The translations under genes and the position numbers were made by a program. Shown here one piece after another: positions 14,516 to 23,293 of a DNA stretch of 38,507 nucleotides. The stretch is from an uncultured Chitinophagaceae bacterium (lineage in GTDB: Bacteria; Bacteroidota; Bacteroidia; Chitinophagales; Chitinophagaceae), in assembly GCA_937858715.1 (NCBI GenBank), contig CALLZY010000010.1, forward strand, positions 1-38,507. The letters are read 5' to 3'. Every line of letters begins with the position of its first letter. Position 1 is the stretch's first letter. Below the pieces are notes generated by a model. It was not told the origin of the DNA and searched no databases. It saw only the letters and a program-made list of their open reading frames with translations.

Positions 14516-15793
14516 ATGAGAAAAACTATACTCATAACAGGGCTTGTTTTGCTCCTTTCAAAACAAAGCCCAAAAGCCCAGCTACATTTACAGTGGGGCT
14601 CATCATTCTCCCCTTCATGGTCAAACGGCGCTTTAAGCAGAAATGCTCCTAACATCAGTGGCTATAGCGTTGGCTGCAATGCTTCTGTTTCAATCAATGG
14701 CGGAGGAAGTTTTCAACCCGCAATGGGATCTTATGGTTCTCAGTCGCCAACTGTTAGCGGGGCTGTTTTCACTGTTCCGGGTGCTACCAGCCGGATACAG
14801 GTTACCCCAAACTTCAACAATAAAAACAGCTACACAACTATTTCGCTCAGCTTCACCACACTGGCAACAAATGTATCTTTCAGAATTGCAGATATTGACA
14901 AAAACGATGCGTATAGTGATACCTATTTTGACAGGGTTACCATCACCGGGAGCAACGGAAGCAGCACTTTTAATCCAACAATAACCAAGTATGATGCTGT
15001 GACAGACCCGAATTTCTTAATTATCAGCGGCAATTCAGCAAGGGTGAATACGACAAACGGGCAGGCCGGAAATACAGATTCAGATGCCTCCGACCAGCGG
15101 GGAACCATCAATGTAGATTTTGGAACCGCTGCAATTAATACCATTACCATTATTTATGATAATGCACCGGGCTCTGACAATAATCCTGCGGTACAATCTA
15201 TCGCCATAGGCAATGTTTCGTTCACACAGTCAATATTACCTGTAAGCCTTACTGATTTCAGCGGTTATCGGCAGTCGCAGGATGTATTGCTGAAATGGAC
15301 GACCCGCCAGGAAAACAACTCAGCTTCTTTTGATATTGAAAGGAGCAGCGACAACATCAACTGGCAAAAGATCGGAAGTGTTGCAGCCGCCGGTTTTAGC
15401 AATAATGATTTGCATTACTCTTTTAAAGACGTAAATCCGCAAGGCGCTGTTTTACTTTACAGGCTAAAACAGGTTGACACAGACAATAATTACAAGTATT
15501 CATCGGTTGTACGGATTGCCGGCAAAACAATTGAGGGCAGTTTGCAGCTATACCCCAATCCGGTTAAAGACCAACTGGGCATCAGTCTAAGGTCATCGCA
15601 ACAGCAAACAGTGAGTTTGTCATTCACCGACCTTTCTGGCAAACTGGTTAAACAGGAAAACAAGAACCTGTATGCAGGTGAAAATAATATTATGGTCACA
15701 AATTTCGGCACAATAACAAGGGGCATTTATCTTTTGACCATCAGAGATGCCGGTAGAAATGTAATAGCCAGTGCCAAATTTGTAAAAGACTAA
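14516..15793 (+). CDS. Secreted protein with T9SS type A sorting domain
   Basis: A 425-aa exported protein. Residues 1-21 are a signal peptide (MRKTILITGLVLLLSKQSPKAQ). Residues 22 to about 240 are a Ser/Asn/Gly-rich beta-sandwich-like region without a domain I recognise. About 243-345 hold ILPVSLTDFSGYRQ, KWTTRQENNSASFDIERSSD and YRLKQVDTDNNYKYS, the fibronectin-like module very common before sorting domains. The last 80 residues (LYPNPVKDQLGI, GIYLLTI, AKFVKD) form the C-terminal signal recognised by the type IX secretion system, by which the protein reaches the cell surface or medium. The gene stands alone and ends in a strong terminator. Confidence 0.9.
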   Translation: MRKTILITGLVLLLSKQSPKAQLHLQWGSSFSPSWSNGALSRNAPNISGYSVGCNASVSINGGGSFQPAMGSYGSQSPTVSGAVFTVPGATSRIQVTPNFNNKNSYTTISLSFTTLATNVSFRIADIDKNDAYSDTYFDRVTITGSNGSSTFNPTITKYDAVTDPNFLIISGNSARVNTTNGQAGNTDSDASDQRGTINVDFGTAAINTITIIYDNAPGSDNNPAVQSIAIGNVSFTQSILPVSLTDFSGYRQSQDVLLKWTTRQENNSASFDIERSSDNINWQKIGSVAAAGFSNNDLHYSFKDVNPQGAVLLYRLKQVDTDNNYKYSSVVRIAGKTIEGSLQLYPNPVKDQLGISLRSSQQQTVSLSFTDLSGKLVKQENKNLYAGENNIMVTNFGTITRGIYLLTIRDAGRNVIASAKFVKD

Positions 15794-15822
15794 GAACGAT
15801 TTCTACTTCAGGATTATGGGTC

Positions 15823-15864
15823 CCCTGTTCCGAAACCTTGTAAAAGGCCGGAGCAGGGTTTTTT
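15823..15864 (+). terminator. Intrinsic terminator
   Basis: CCCTGTTCCG (15823-15832) pairs with CGGAGCAGGG (15849-15858), one G-T pair, with a 16-nt loop, followed by six T. It ends the T9SS-cargo transcript just before pdxJ. Confidence 0.88.
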
Positions 15865-15877
15865 ATGCTGCATGAGT

Positions 15878-15885
15878 TAACTTTG
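15878..15885 (+). promoter_or_regulatory. Putative -7 box of pdxJ (TAACTTTG)
   Basis: TAACTTTG is a full match to TAnnTTTG and ends four bases before the pdxJ ATG. Nineteen bases upstream lies the T-run of the terminator rather than a TTTG. If used, pdxJ mRNA is leaderless. Confidence 0.45.
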
Positions 15886-15889
15886 TCGC

Positions 15890-16618
15890 ATGAACAGACC
15901 GACAAAACTCTCCGTTAACATCAACAAATTTGCCACTTTGAGAAACAGCCGCGGCGGTGATAATCCCGATGTGGTGAAAGCAGCAATTGATGCACAGCTT
16001 TTTGGGGCAGATGGAGTAACTGTTCATCCCCGGCCTGACGAACGGCATATCCGCTATGCAGATGTAAGAGATATAAAGAAAATTATTACGACTGAATTCA
16101 ACATTGAAGGCAACAGCAGGGAGCAAAAATTTATTGACCTGGTGCTGGAGGTGAAACCCGACCAGGTAACACTCGTTCCCGATGAACTGGGACAGATAAC
16201 CAGCGACCACGGATGGGATACTGTAAAACATAAAGACTACCTTGTTGAAACCATCAGGGTATTTAAAAATGCGGGCATCAGGGTTTCGATTTTCGTTGAC
16301 CCTGTTATTGAAATGGTGGAAGGAGCCGCAGCAACAGGAACAGACAGGATTGAACTCTATACCGAAGGGTATGCCCGGATTTTTGCAACTGGCAAAAAAG
16401 AGGAAGCAGTTGCACCTTATGTTGCCGCTGCTGTAAAAGCAAGGGAGCTTGGCTTAGGTCTTAATGCCGGCCATGACCTTGACCTGCATAATTTAAAATA
16501 CATGAAACAACTTATTCCCTGGCTGGATGAAGTGAGTATTGGTCATGCACTGATCTGCGATGCACTTTATCTTGGTTATGAGAATACTATTCAGTTATAC
16601 AAAAGACAGTTGCAATAG
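15890..16618 (+). CDS. pdxJ: Pyridoxine 5'-phosphate synthase
   Basis: A 242-aa TIM-barrel enzyme that condenses 1-deoxyxylulose 5-phosphate with 3-amino-2-oxopropyl phosphate to pyridoxine 5'-phosphate, the ring-closing step of the DXP-dependent vitamin B6 route. Visible signatures are LSVNINKFATLRN with Asn10, VTVHPRPDERHIR with His46 and Arg48, Glu73 in FNIEGN, TLVPDE, ELYTEGYA and the C-terminal GLNAGHDLDLHN. Length and start are typical. It converges with the TlpA-like gene, the stops being two bases apart. The product, as PLP, is the cofactor of TrpB in this same window. Confidence 0.96.
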   Translation: MNRPTKLSVNINKFATLRNSRGGDNPDVVKAAIDAQLFGADGVTVHPRPDERHIRYADVRDIKKIITTEFNIEGNSREQKFIDLVLEVKPDQVTLVPDELGQITSDHGWDTVKHKDYLVETIRVFKNAGIRVSIFVDPVIEMVEGAAATGTDRIELYTEGYARIFATGKKEEAVAPYVAAAVKARELGLGLNAGHDLDLHNLKYMKQLIPWLDEVSIGHALICDALYLGYENTIQLYKRQLQ

Positions 16619-16620
16619 GT

Positions 16621-17724
16621 TTAGTTACAGCCCAGCACTTCGCACAATTTTTCCCGCAACTCAGGGCCACGAAGGTTTTTGGCAATAATTTTTCCGGAAG
16701 GATCAACGAGAATATTAAAGGGTATTCCTGACACCTTGTATAGCTTGGCTGCCGCATTATCCCAAAACTTCAGATCACTTACATGTGTCCAGGTGAGATT
16801 ATCATCTTTTATGGCAGAAAGCCAGCGGTCCTTTTGCCCGGGTCTGTCGAGAGACACTCCAAACACAGTAAAATTCTTTTCCTTAAAATTGTTGTAGTTC
16901 TCCACCACATTCGGATTTTCCTGGCGGCAAGGGCCGCACCAGCTTGCCCAAAAATCAACCAGCACATATTTGCCTTTAAAAGAAGAGAGAGACACAGGAT
17001 TGCCGGTAGTATCTGGCTGGGTAAAATCCATCGCCTCTGAACCAACAGCACCAATTTTCTTTTCAGCAATAAAATCATTCAGTTTCTTTCCGGCCAGAGT
17101 TTCCTTTGTCTTCTGATTCAGTTTTTCGTAACGGCCTTCCAGCATCATTATATCTTCGTTAAAAGGGAAAGTAGCCGACAGCAGAAACGGTGTAACCACT
17201 GAGTTAGGATTCTTATTCACCAATGTATCAATAGCTTTCTGCACTAATTGTTGTGTTGAGGTATATATGTTCATCATGCTGTCCCGCTGTATGCCGGGTG
17301 GTGTAAAATTGATGGTTGTAGCCAGCGAATTAATCTGCTGGGCCAGGGGCACAAAAGATTTTAGAAAATCTTTAAAAACAACATGAGTTGCAGAACCTTT
17401 TAACTCATAACCAGCAATAGCTTCCCTGGATGCGGAGAATGTAAGCTTTTTGTTCTCCACATAAATTTCGGGCTTTACTCCACTGTTATTAGCACCATCT
17501 CCGATGATGAGCAGACACAACACCGGCTCATCCACTTTTCCTTTTAAGATAAATTTGCCCTTTTTCAATACAGTCGTTGCTAACGGGACAGAAGCACCGT
17601 TTTCATAAAGCTGAATTTCAGTACTGTCAGAATAACCAGTTAATGTACCATCAATGGTAAATCCCTGGTTCTGCGCCAGCATTGACAAAGGGAAGAGGAT
17701 AAATGCAAATAATAATTTCTTCAT
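16621..17724 (-). CDS. TlpA-like thioredoxin-fold protein with DUF4369 domain
   Basis: A 367-aa exported thiol-disulfide oxidoreductase. Residues 1-18 are a signal peptide (MKKLLFAFILFPLSMLAQ). About 22-110 form a DUF4369 domain (FTIDGTLTGYSDSTEIQLYE). A helical linker follows. Residues about 230-365 form the AhpC/TSA-Redoxin-like thioredoxin domain with WCGPC (Cys263 and Cys266) and the cis-proline segment GIPFNIL. Such proteins reduce or exchange disulfides in the periplasm of Bacteroidota, often with a membrane anchor that is not seen here. The gene has its own promoter at 17769-17797, directly behind the trp operon. Confidence 0.92.
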   Translation of the reverse strand: MKKLLFAFILFPLSMLAQNQGFTIDGTLTGYSDSTEIQLYENGASVPLATTVLKKGKFILKGKVDEPVLCLLIIGDGANNSGVKPEIYVENKKLTFSASREAIAGYELKGSATHVVFKDFLKSFVPLAQQINSLATTINFTPPGIQRDSMMNIYTSTQQLVQKAIDTLVNKNPNSVVTPFLLSATFPFNEDIMMLEGRYEKLNQKTKETLAGKKLNDFIAEKKIGAVGSEAMDFTQPDTTGNPVSLSSFKGKYVLVDFWASWCGPCRQENPNVVENYNNFKEKNFTVFGVSLDRPGQKDRWLSAIKDDNLTWTHVSDLKFWDNAAAKLYKVSGIPFNILVDPSGKIIAKNLRGPELREKLCEVLGCN

Positions 17725-17768
17725 GTTTCTGTTTTATTGGCTTCGCCTGATCAGTTGTGCCAAGCATA

Positions 17769-17797
17769 CAAATTTAGTGGTTGCCATTGTAAGCAAA
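17769..17797 (-). promoter_or_regulatory. Promoter of the TlpA-like gene
   Basis: On the minus strand TTTG (17794-17797), 17 bp, then TAAATTTG (17769-17776), a complete -33/-7 pair. The T-run containing the -33 box starts just after the trpA stop. Confidence 0.65.
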
Positions 17798-17807
17798 AAA
17801 ACCGCTT

Positions 17808-18578
17808 TCAGCCTAACACTGACGAGAGAAAGTTTTTTGTGGCTGCATTAACATCTGTGCTGTTTTCCAGGGCCTTAATAAAGGAAGTGCCAATAATGGC
17901 CCCATCAGCAATGCGGCAAACTGCGTCAAAGCTGGCTTTGTCTTTAATACCAAACCCAACGAGCACCGGATTCTTTAGTTTCATTTCCTTCAGCTTTAAG
18001 AGGTATTCTTCTGATGCTGCTTTGCTGTTTTCACCGCCGGTAGTGGATGAAGAAGAAACGGCATACAGGAAACCGCTGCTTAAGCTATCTAATTTTCTTA
18101 CTCTCTCCTCTGAGGTTTCTGGTGTTACCAGGAAAATAAAATCAAGGTTGTATTTTTTAATTACAGCACCGTATTCCGTTTCAAATTCGTATTCAGGTAA
18201 ATCTGGCAATATCAAACCGTCAACCCCAACAGCAGCCGCATCTGCACAAAATTTTTCAAACCCATATTGTAAAACAGGATTCATATAACCCATAAGAACT
18301 ACAGGTAGCGAAACTTCAGTTCTGAAATTCTTAAGTTGCTCAAACAGTTTTTTAATCGTCATCCCATTTGCTAAAGCAACACTGCTGCTGTGCTGTATCA
18401 CCGGGCCATCAGCCAGCGGGTCGCTGTAGGGCATACCCAGTTCAATAATATCTGCACCACCCTGTTGCAATGCTTTCATTATTTCAACTGTTGAGTCAAA
18501 ATGAGGGTAGCCTGCAGTACAGTAAACATTAAGAATAGGCCCTTGCTTCTTTTCAAATATTTCTCTTATTCTGCTCAT
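17808..18578 (-). CDS. trpA: Tryptophan synthase alpha subunit
   Basis: A 256-aa TIM-barrel protein that splits indole-3-glycerol phosphate into glyceraldehyde 3-phosphate and indole, which is channelled to TrpB. The active-site segment IELGMPYSDPLADGPVIQ carries catalytic Glu46 and Asp57, equivalent to Glu49 and Asp60 of Salmonella. GFGIKD, the phosphate-binding loop, lies near residue 206. The frame continues upstream to a TTG at 18596, but ATG 18578 (MSRIREIFEKK) matches the usual start. It is the last gene of the operon, 83 bp after trpB. The run of seven T right after its stop follows only a weak hairpin. Confidence 0.97.
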   Translation of the reverse strand: MSRIREIFEKKQGPILNVYCTAGYPHFDSTVEIMKALQQGGADIIELGMPYSDPLADGPVIQHSSSVALANGMTIKKLFEQLKNFRTEVSLPVVLMGYMNPVLQYGFEKFCADAAAVGVDGLILPDLPEYEFETEYGAVIKKYNLDFIFLVTPETSEERVRKLDSLSSGFLYAVSSSSTTGGENSKAASEEYLLKLKEMKLKNPVLVGFGIKDKASFDAVCRIADGAIIGTSFIKALENSTDVNAATKNFLSSVLG

Positions 18579-18661
18579 CCGGTGACAAATTTTCAATAAT
18601 CAACAACTCAATAAAACAATACACATTTCTGTCCGACAGAGAATTGAGTGTTGACAATTTA

Positions 18662-19900
18662 TTATTGAGTATTATTTTCTAATGCCTTCATATAAGTATC
18701 CAGATCCTTGTCTCCTCTCCCACTTAAACAAATCACCACCACATCATTCTTATTAAAATTAATCATACGCAGGGCATGCAAGGCATGGGCACTTTCAAGT
18801 GCCGGGATGATTCCCTCGAATTTAGCCAGTTCAAATGCTGCATTCAGTGCCTTCTTATCTGTAGCACTCATGAAGGTCGCCCTGCCGGTCTCAAACAAAT
18901 GTGCATGCAACGGCCCAATACCTGGATAATCTAATCCTGCTGATATGCTGTGCGGCTCCACCACCTGCCCGTCTTCTGTCTGCATGAGCAAACTTTTACT
19001 GCCATGCAAAATTCCGGTAGTGCCCAATTGTGTAGTAGCAGCACTCTTGCCGCTGTTGATACCTTCGCCAGCAGCTTCCACAGCAATCAGTTTCACAGAT
19101 GGTTCATCCAGAAAATAATAAAAGGTGCCAGCCGCATTGCTGCCGCCACCCACACAGGCAATTACATAATTGGGCAATTCATTTCCTGTTTTCTCAAGTA
19201 ATTGCATTCGCATTTCTTCGCTTATTACACTTTGAAACCTTGCCACCATATCGGGATAAGGATGCGGCCCCACCACACTGCCAATGATGTAATGCGTATC
19301 GTTCGGATTATTAATCCAGTCTCTTATCGCTTCATTCGTAGCATCCTTTAATGTCTTGCTTCCACTTGTCGCCGGTATCACTGTTGCGCCCAGCATTTTC
19401 ATCCTGGCTACATTGGGTGCCTGCCGTTCAATATCCTTTTCACCCATATATACAATGCACTCCAGACCTTTCAAAGCACATACTGTTGCGGTGGCCACCC
19501 CATGTTGTCCGGCTCCAGTCTCAGCAATAATCCGTTTCTTGCCCAATCGTTGCGCCAGCAATATCTGACCGATGGTGTTATTGATTTTATGAGCACCGGT
19601 ATGGCAAAGGTCTTCCCGCTTCAAAAAAATATGAGCTTTATAACGGTTACTTAACCGCTCCGCATAATATAATGGCGTAGGTCTGCCAACATAATCCCGT
19701 AGCAACTGCTGAAACTCATTTTGAAAACTTTCTTCGTAGATAATTTCCAAATACTTTGTCCGCAGTTCTTCCACATTCTTGTGCAGCATCTCCGGAATGT
19801 ATGCTCCACCAAACTGGCCGTAGTAGCCCTGTTCGTTGGGAAGCCCCTCCAAACCTCCCCGTAAGGGAGGCTTCTGGCCGTTTATTTCATTTGAATCCAT
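18662..19900 (-). CDS. trpB: Tryptophan synthase beta subunit
   Basis: A 412-aa PLP enzyme that joins indole and serine to tryptophan. PLP Lys105 lies in [10 protein letters not shown], catalytic Glu127 in AETGAGQHG, and the phosphate loop GGGSNAAG near 250. The family sequence begins at about residue 26 ([14 protein letters not shown]). The preceding residues, with [11 protein letters not shown], come from a palindromic repeat at 19841-19877 that also occurs at the start of trpG. They are thus an extra N-terminal extension, unless translation starts further downstream. The gene is 171 bp from trpF, an unusually wide gap within this operon. Confidence 0.97.
   Translation of the reverse strand: MDSNEINGQKPPLRGGLEGLPNEQGYYGQFGGAYIPEMLHKNVEELRTKYLEIIYEESFQNEFQQLLRDYVGRPTPLYYAERLSNRYKAHIFLKREDLCHTGAHKINNTIGQILLAQRLGKKRIIAETGAGQHGVATATVCALKGLECIVYMGEKDIERQAPNVARMKMLGATVIPATSGSKTLKDATNEAIRDWINNPNDTHYIIGSVVGPHPYPDMVARFQSVISEEMRMQLLEKTGNELPNYVIACVGGGSNAAGTFYYFLDEPSVKLIAVEAAGEGINSGKSAATTQLGTTGILHGSKSLLMQTEDGQVVEPHSISAGLDYPGIGPLHAHLFETGRATFMSATDKKALNAAFELAKFEGIIPALESAHALHALRMINFNKNDVVVICLSGRGDKDLDTYMKALENNTQ
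19841..19877 (-). repeat. Palindromic repeat at the trpB start
   Basis: CCTCCCC-gtaa-GGGAGG hairpin (19854-19870) with GGGGCTT- and AAGCC-type flanks. On the minus strand it reads in frame as [11 protein letters not shown] of TrpB and is nearly the same as the repeat in trpG at 23206-23236. Confidence 0.8.
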
Positions 19901-20071
19901 TAGCTTATTTTATTTGCGTATTGCTCTTGTTTTACCAGCTTTAGTTTTTCATGGCATCGCCTGTTGTGTCACTCACTTGTACGTCCCGTTTTCATGGCAG
20001 CAATTTCTGCCAAATCGCACTGCGAGGTGCTGACTTCGCAGAGCTCTCCGTTTTTTGTTCCCATCCTCTTC
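19901..20071. other. 171-bp trpF-trpB spacer
   Basis: No gene. A stretch near 19947-19975 (on the minus strand GTGACACAACAGGCGATGCC) is similar to the DNA before the TlpA-like gene (17733-17757, CACAACTGATCAGGCGAAGCC). It may be a dispersed repeat. A second part near 19999-20046 is GC-rich with GCAGCAATTTCTGCC-type symmetry. Confidence 0.4.
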
Positions 20072-20698
20072 TCACTTCATCGCCATCTTAAACTGCAACA
20101 ATTTCGCCATGTCCTTTACCCCCGGTGCTGATTCGAATTTGCTGTTTATATCAACACCAAAGATGTCGGGGTGTTTAAAGGCTTTAACCCTGGCTGCATC
20201 CTCCACCCCTATTCCGCCACTCAGGAAAAATGGCTTTTCGATTTTTGCCTTTGTTAAGATGCTCCAGTCAAACTGCTGGCCAGTTCCCCCGAAACTTTCC
20301 TTTAATCCTCCTGTATCAAACAGGTAATAATCACACACGGCATCATAAGGGGCTACCAGTTCATCAATATTCTCATCACCTGTAATACGGAATGCTTTTA
20401 TCACTTCCACCTCGCTACTCAGATCGTCGCACATTTCCGGACTTTCCTCACCATGCAGCTGTACTACTTCCAACCCGTAATCATCAATAGCATCCAGCAC
20501 ATCAATCATCTCAGGATTTACAAACACTCCTACTTTCTTCAAATCAAAGTCTGCTTTCTTAACATCTCTCTTTGAAAGCTTGTCGCCCACATAACGGGGA
20601 GAATCCTTATAAAAAATGAGTCCCGCAAAATCAATATCGAGTCCGTCGAGTTGTTGCAGCTGTTTCATTTCGGTGATACCGCAAACCTTAATGTTCAT
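20072..20698 (-). CDS. trpF: Phosphoribosylanthranilate isomerase
   Basis: A 208-aa TIM-barrel isomerase converting N-(5'-phosphoribosyl)anthranilate to CdRP, third step of the pathway. The general base Cys6 is in KVCGIT and the general acid Asp128 in LFDTGG. The phosphate-binding motifs FLSGGI and FGVDINSKFE, followed by APGVKD, complete the family pattern. Its ATG overlaps the trpC stop as TAATG, indicating translational coupling. It is a separate protein rather than fused to TrpC. Confidence 0.97.
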   Translation of the reverse strand: MNIKVCGITEMKQLQQLDGLDIDFAGLIFYKDSPRYVGDKLSKRDVKKADFDLKKVGVFVNPEMIDVLDAIDDYGLEVVQLHGEESPEMCDDLSSEVEVIKAFRITGDENIDELVAPYDAVCDYYLFDTGGLKESFGGTGQQFDWSILTKAKIEKPFFLSGGIGVEDAARVKAFKHPDIFGVDINSKFESAPGVKDMAKLLQFKMAMK

Positions 20699-21489
20699 TA
20701 TTGTTGTTTTAGATTATTTACAAAAGTTTCATATGCCATACCAGGGTTCTCTTCTTTCATAAAGGTTTCCCCAATCAAAAAACCCTTAAACCCTGCGCTG
20801 CGCAAAGTTACAATTGCATCCGCACTGCTGATACCACTTTCGGCAATGGCCGGCTTACCAGCAGGGATTTTTTCAATCAGTTGCAGCGAAGTATTAATAT
20901 CCACTTCAAAGGTTTTCAGGTTCCGGTTATTTACACCTATCATACTCACTTCATCACAGTAATGACCCAACTCTGCATCATTATGTACTTCGAGAATGGA
21001 TTCAAGCCCGATACTTTTTGCATAACCGGCAAATTCCTTTACCTGTGCCGGAGTTAAACAGGCCGCAATTAATAAAATCACATCAGCACCAAAAGCTTTC
21101 GATTCGGCTATCTGCCATTTGTCCACAATAAAATCTTTCCGCAACACGGGAATATCTGTTACTACTTTGGTTTGAATCAAATCATCCAAATCACCACCAA
21201 AGAATTCATTATCGGTTAACACAGAAATACCGGCAGCACTTTTATTATAAGCCGTAACAACCGGTTCCACTTCCAGCTCTTTGCTTTTAAACCAGCCCTT
21301 GCTCGGACTCTTCCTTTTAAACTCGGCAATAATGCCTGTGCTGCCAGGTATAAGCAAACTTTGCACCAATGAACGGTTACTTATCTGCCAGAAAAATCCC
21401 TCCCGTTCAAATCGTTCAACCGGACTCTTTTCCTTGAAAGGCTCAATCTCTTTTTTTTTAGCTGCAACTATTTTTTCTAAAATGTCCAT
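20698..21489 (-). CDS. trpC: Indole-3-glycerol-phosphate synthase
   Basis: A 263-aa TIM-barrel enzyme closing the indole ring of CdRP. Family segments: MDILEKIVAAKKKEI at the start, IIAEFKRKSPSKG with the catalytic lysine region at about 53-65, VLTDNEFFGG, LRKDFIVD, and IGVNNRNLKTFEVD and AESGISS near the end. The frame extends to a TTG at 21495, but the ATG at 21489 gives the standard start. It lies 24 bp after trpD and overlaps trpF. Confidence 0.97.
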   Translation of the reverse strand: MDILEKIVAAKKKEIEPFKEKSPVERFEREGFFWQISNRSLVQSLLIPGSTGIIAEFKRKSPSKGWFKSKELEVEPVVTAYNKSAAGISVLTDNEFFGGDLDDLIQTKVVTDIPVLRKDFIVDKWQIAESKAFGADVILLIAACLTPAQVKEFAGYAKSIGLESILEVHNDAELGHYCDEVSMIGVNNRNLKTFEVDINTSLQLIEKIPAGKPAIAESGISSADAIVTLRSAGFKGFLIGETFMKEENPGMAYETFVNNLKQQ

Positions 21490-21513
21490 AAACAACTTTC
21501 AAATAAAATGTAT

Positions 21514-22518
21514 TTAACCTTTAGTGGACTGAATCGAAATCAATTTCTGTAAACAGTCATTTGCTTTACCACTTTCCAGGCTTTGCACTGCTGCAAGATA
21601 GGCCTCATCGTAACTCTTATACCTGCCCGTACAATGCAATGCCATTGCTGCATTAGCCAATACAACCGCATTCTGTGCCCAGGTTCCTTCTCCTTTTAAT
21701 ATGCGGGAAAAAATCTTTGCGGCTTCTTCTATCGAGCTGCCTCCATTAATATCTTCTGGTGATACCATCCGCTTGCCCAATTGCTCTGGTGTCATAATCT
21801 TTTCGCCTTCGTTTGTTATCACCTTTGTATCATTTGTTAAAGATATTTCATCATATCCATCCAGGCTATGAATGATGGTGAATGGTTTACCACTTAATTG
21901 CAATAAATAATTATAAATTCTTGCCATCTCCAGGCTATACACTCCAACTAACTGGAAAGAAGGGTTGGCTGGATTAGCCATCGGCCCCAGCATATTGAAG
22001 AAGGTACGCATGGCAAGATTTTTTCTTATCGGCCCAACTGTTTTTAATGCCGGGTGAAACAACGGCGCATGAAGAAAACAAATATTCGCTTCTTCAATCT
22101 CATTTTTCAGCTTACTGCTATCGCTGCTGAATTTGTATCCCAATTGTTCCATTACATTCGATGACCCGCTGATGGAGGATGCGCCATAATTGCCATGCTT
22201 CGCCACTTTCTGTCCTGTACCAGCCACAATAAAGCAAGCCAGTGTAGAAATATTAAAAGTATTCTTGCCATCGCCACCGGTGCCAACAATATCCATTGTT
22301 TCATGACCATTCAGATCAACCTTTACAGAGAGTTCCAGCAGGGCATCCCTGAAACCCTGTAACTCATCAATTGTTATGCTCCGCATCAGGTAAACTGTCA
22401 TGAAGGCTGTTACCTCATGTTCGTTGTACATTCCTTTGCCAATGTTCACCAATACTTCTTTGGCAGCATCACGGCTAAGTGTTTTGTGTTCGAATAAGTA
22501 TTGTAGTATTTTTTTCAT
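21514..22518 (-). CDS. trpD: Anthranilate phosphoribosyltransferase
   Basis: A 334-aa enzyme transferring phosphoribose from PRPP to anthranilate. The PRPP-binding loop DIVGTGGDGKNTFN lies at 76-89, KHGNYGASS at about 107-115, and the anthranilate-binding GPIRKNLAMRT and NMLGPMANPA segments further on. The N-terminal helical domain is complete. It stands 90 bp after trpG, the gap being filled partly by a palindromic repeat. Confidence 0.97.
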   Translation of the reverse strand: MKKILQYLFEHKTLSRDAAKEVLVNIGKGMYNEHEVTAFMTVYLMRSITIDELQGFRDALLELSVKVDLNGHETMDIVGTGGDGKNTFNISTLACFIVAGTGQKVAKHGNYGASSISGSSNVMEQLGYKFSSDSSKLKNEIEEANICFLHAPLFHPALKTVGPIRKNLAMRTFFNMLGPMANPANPSFQLVGVYSLEMARIYNYLLQLSGKPFTIIHSLDGYDEISLTNDTKVITNEGEKIMTPEQLGKRMVSPEDINGGSSIEEAAKIFSRILKGEGTWAQNAVVLANAAMALHCTGRYKSYDEAYLAAVQSLESGKANDCLQKLISIQSTKG

Positions 22519-22601
22519 GCCACTGTCCTATGAAGAGGAGCTTTGTTTTAAGTTTCTTGTAATGTTATTATCGCTTGAATAGATTATAGCCGGGTTGTAA
22601 A

Positions 22602-22625
22602 GCCCCCTTTAGGGAGTTTGGGGGC
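22602..22625 (-). repeat. Palindromic repeat at the trpG 3' end
   Basis: GCCCCC (22602-22607) and GGGGGC (22620-22625) flank TTTAGGGAGTTT. The repeat contains the trpG stop codon, so the last residues (LGPQTP) are encoded by it. Confidence 0.7.
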
Positions 22626-23271
22626 CTAGCCAATTTCTCAATATCGTTTCTCCATCCGGCGTAAGCACACTCTCCGGATGAAACTGCACTCCCTGCACAT
22701 CATATCGCTTATGTTGCAAAGCCATTACATAACCATTCTCATCCCTTGCTGTTACTTCAAGCTCTGCAGGAAATCCTTCATCACTTACTATCCACGAATG
22801 ATAACGCCCCACCAGAATCTTATCAGGCAATCCTCCAAACAACGAACTTCTGATTTCTGATTTCTGACTTCCTATTTCTATCTCCGTTGCCACTCCATGG
22901 TATACAGTCTCCAGGTTCGTCAGCTTTCCCCCAAAGGCTTCGCCTATCGCCTGATGACCCAAACACACACCTAAGATTGATTTTGTTGCAGCATATTCCT
23001 TTATCAGCGGCAATAACAATCCCGCTTCTTCAGGAATGCCGGGCCCGGGTGAAAGAATGATTTTATCATAGTCTTTCACTTTCTCCAGGGCAATCTGGTC
23101 GTTACGGAAAACATCCACCTTCGTATGTGTTATTTTTTCCACCAGGTGCACCAAGTTGTAGGTGAACGAATCGTAATTGTCAAATACTAATATTTTCGGC
23201 TCCTCCATACCTCCCCGCAGGGGAGGCTTTTGGTTTCCGCTATCAACGAAATCTTTATTTCTTTCTGACAT
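22609..23271 (-). CDS. trpG: Anthranilate synthase glutaminase subunit
   Basis: A 220-aa class I glutamine amidotransferase supplying ammonia to TrpE. Active-site residues are Cys103 in GVCLGHQ and His198/Glu200 in FHPES. The conserved start, ILVFDNYDSFTYNLV, begins only at residue 27. Residues 14-24 (QKPPLRGG, Met, Glu, Glu) come from a palindromic repeat, so translation could instead start at the ATG at 23208 inside that repeat. A heptameric repeat (22848-22882) encodes the odd SQKSEIRSS segment between the VYHGVA and VGRYHSW motifs, and another repeat encodes the C-terminus. It follows trpE by 22 bp. Confidence 0.95.
   Translation of the reverse strand: MSERNKDFVDSGNQKPPLRGGMEEPKILVFDNYDSFTYNLVHLVEKITHTKVDVFRNDQIALEKVKDYDKIILSPGPGIPEEAGLLLPLIKEYAATKSILGVCLGHQAIGEAFGGKLTNLETVYHGVATEIEIGSQKSEIRSSLFGGLPDKILVGRYHSWIVSDEGFPAELEVTARDENGYVMALQHKRYDVQGVQFHPESVLTPDGETILRNWLGPQTP
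22848..22882 (-). repeat. Heptamer repeat inside trpG
   Basis: Plus-strand units TTCTGAT, TTCTGAT, TTCTGAC, then degenerate TTCCTAT and TTCTATC. It is the same family as the GTCAGAA array near carA. It lies within the coding region and encodes IGSQKSEIRS. Confidence 0.75.
23206..23236 (-). repeat. Palindromic repeat at the trpG start
   Basis: CCTCCCC-gca-GGGGAGG hairpin (23210-23226). In the coding direction it reads CAAAAGCCTCCC, CTG, CGGGGAGGT and ATGGAG. The trpB copy differs at only a few positions, and both are read in the same frame as QKPPLRGG. Confidence 0.85.
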
Positions 23272-23293
23272 GAATCTTAAAATTAATAGTGAG

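Noticed and set aside
17785-17810. Terminator after trpA
   Set aside because: The T-run is there, but the preceding hairpin (GCT-gaa-AGC) has only three pairs, too weak to call; the T-run also serves the -33 box of the next gene.
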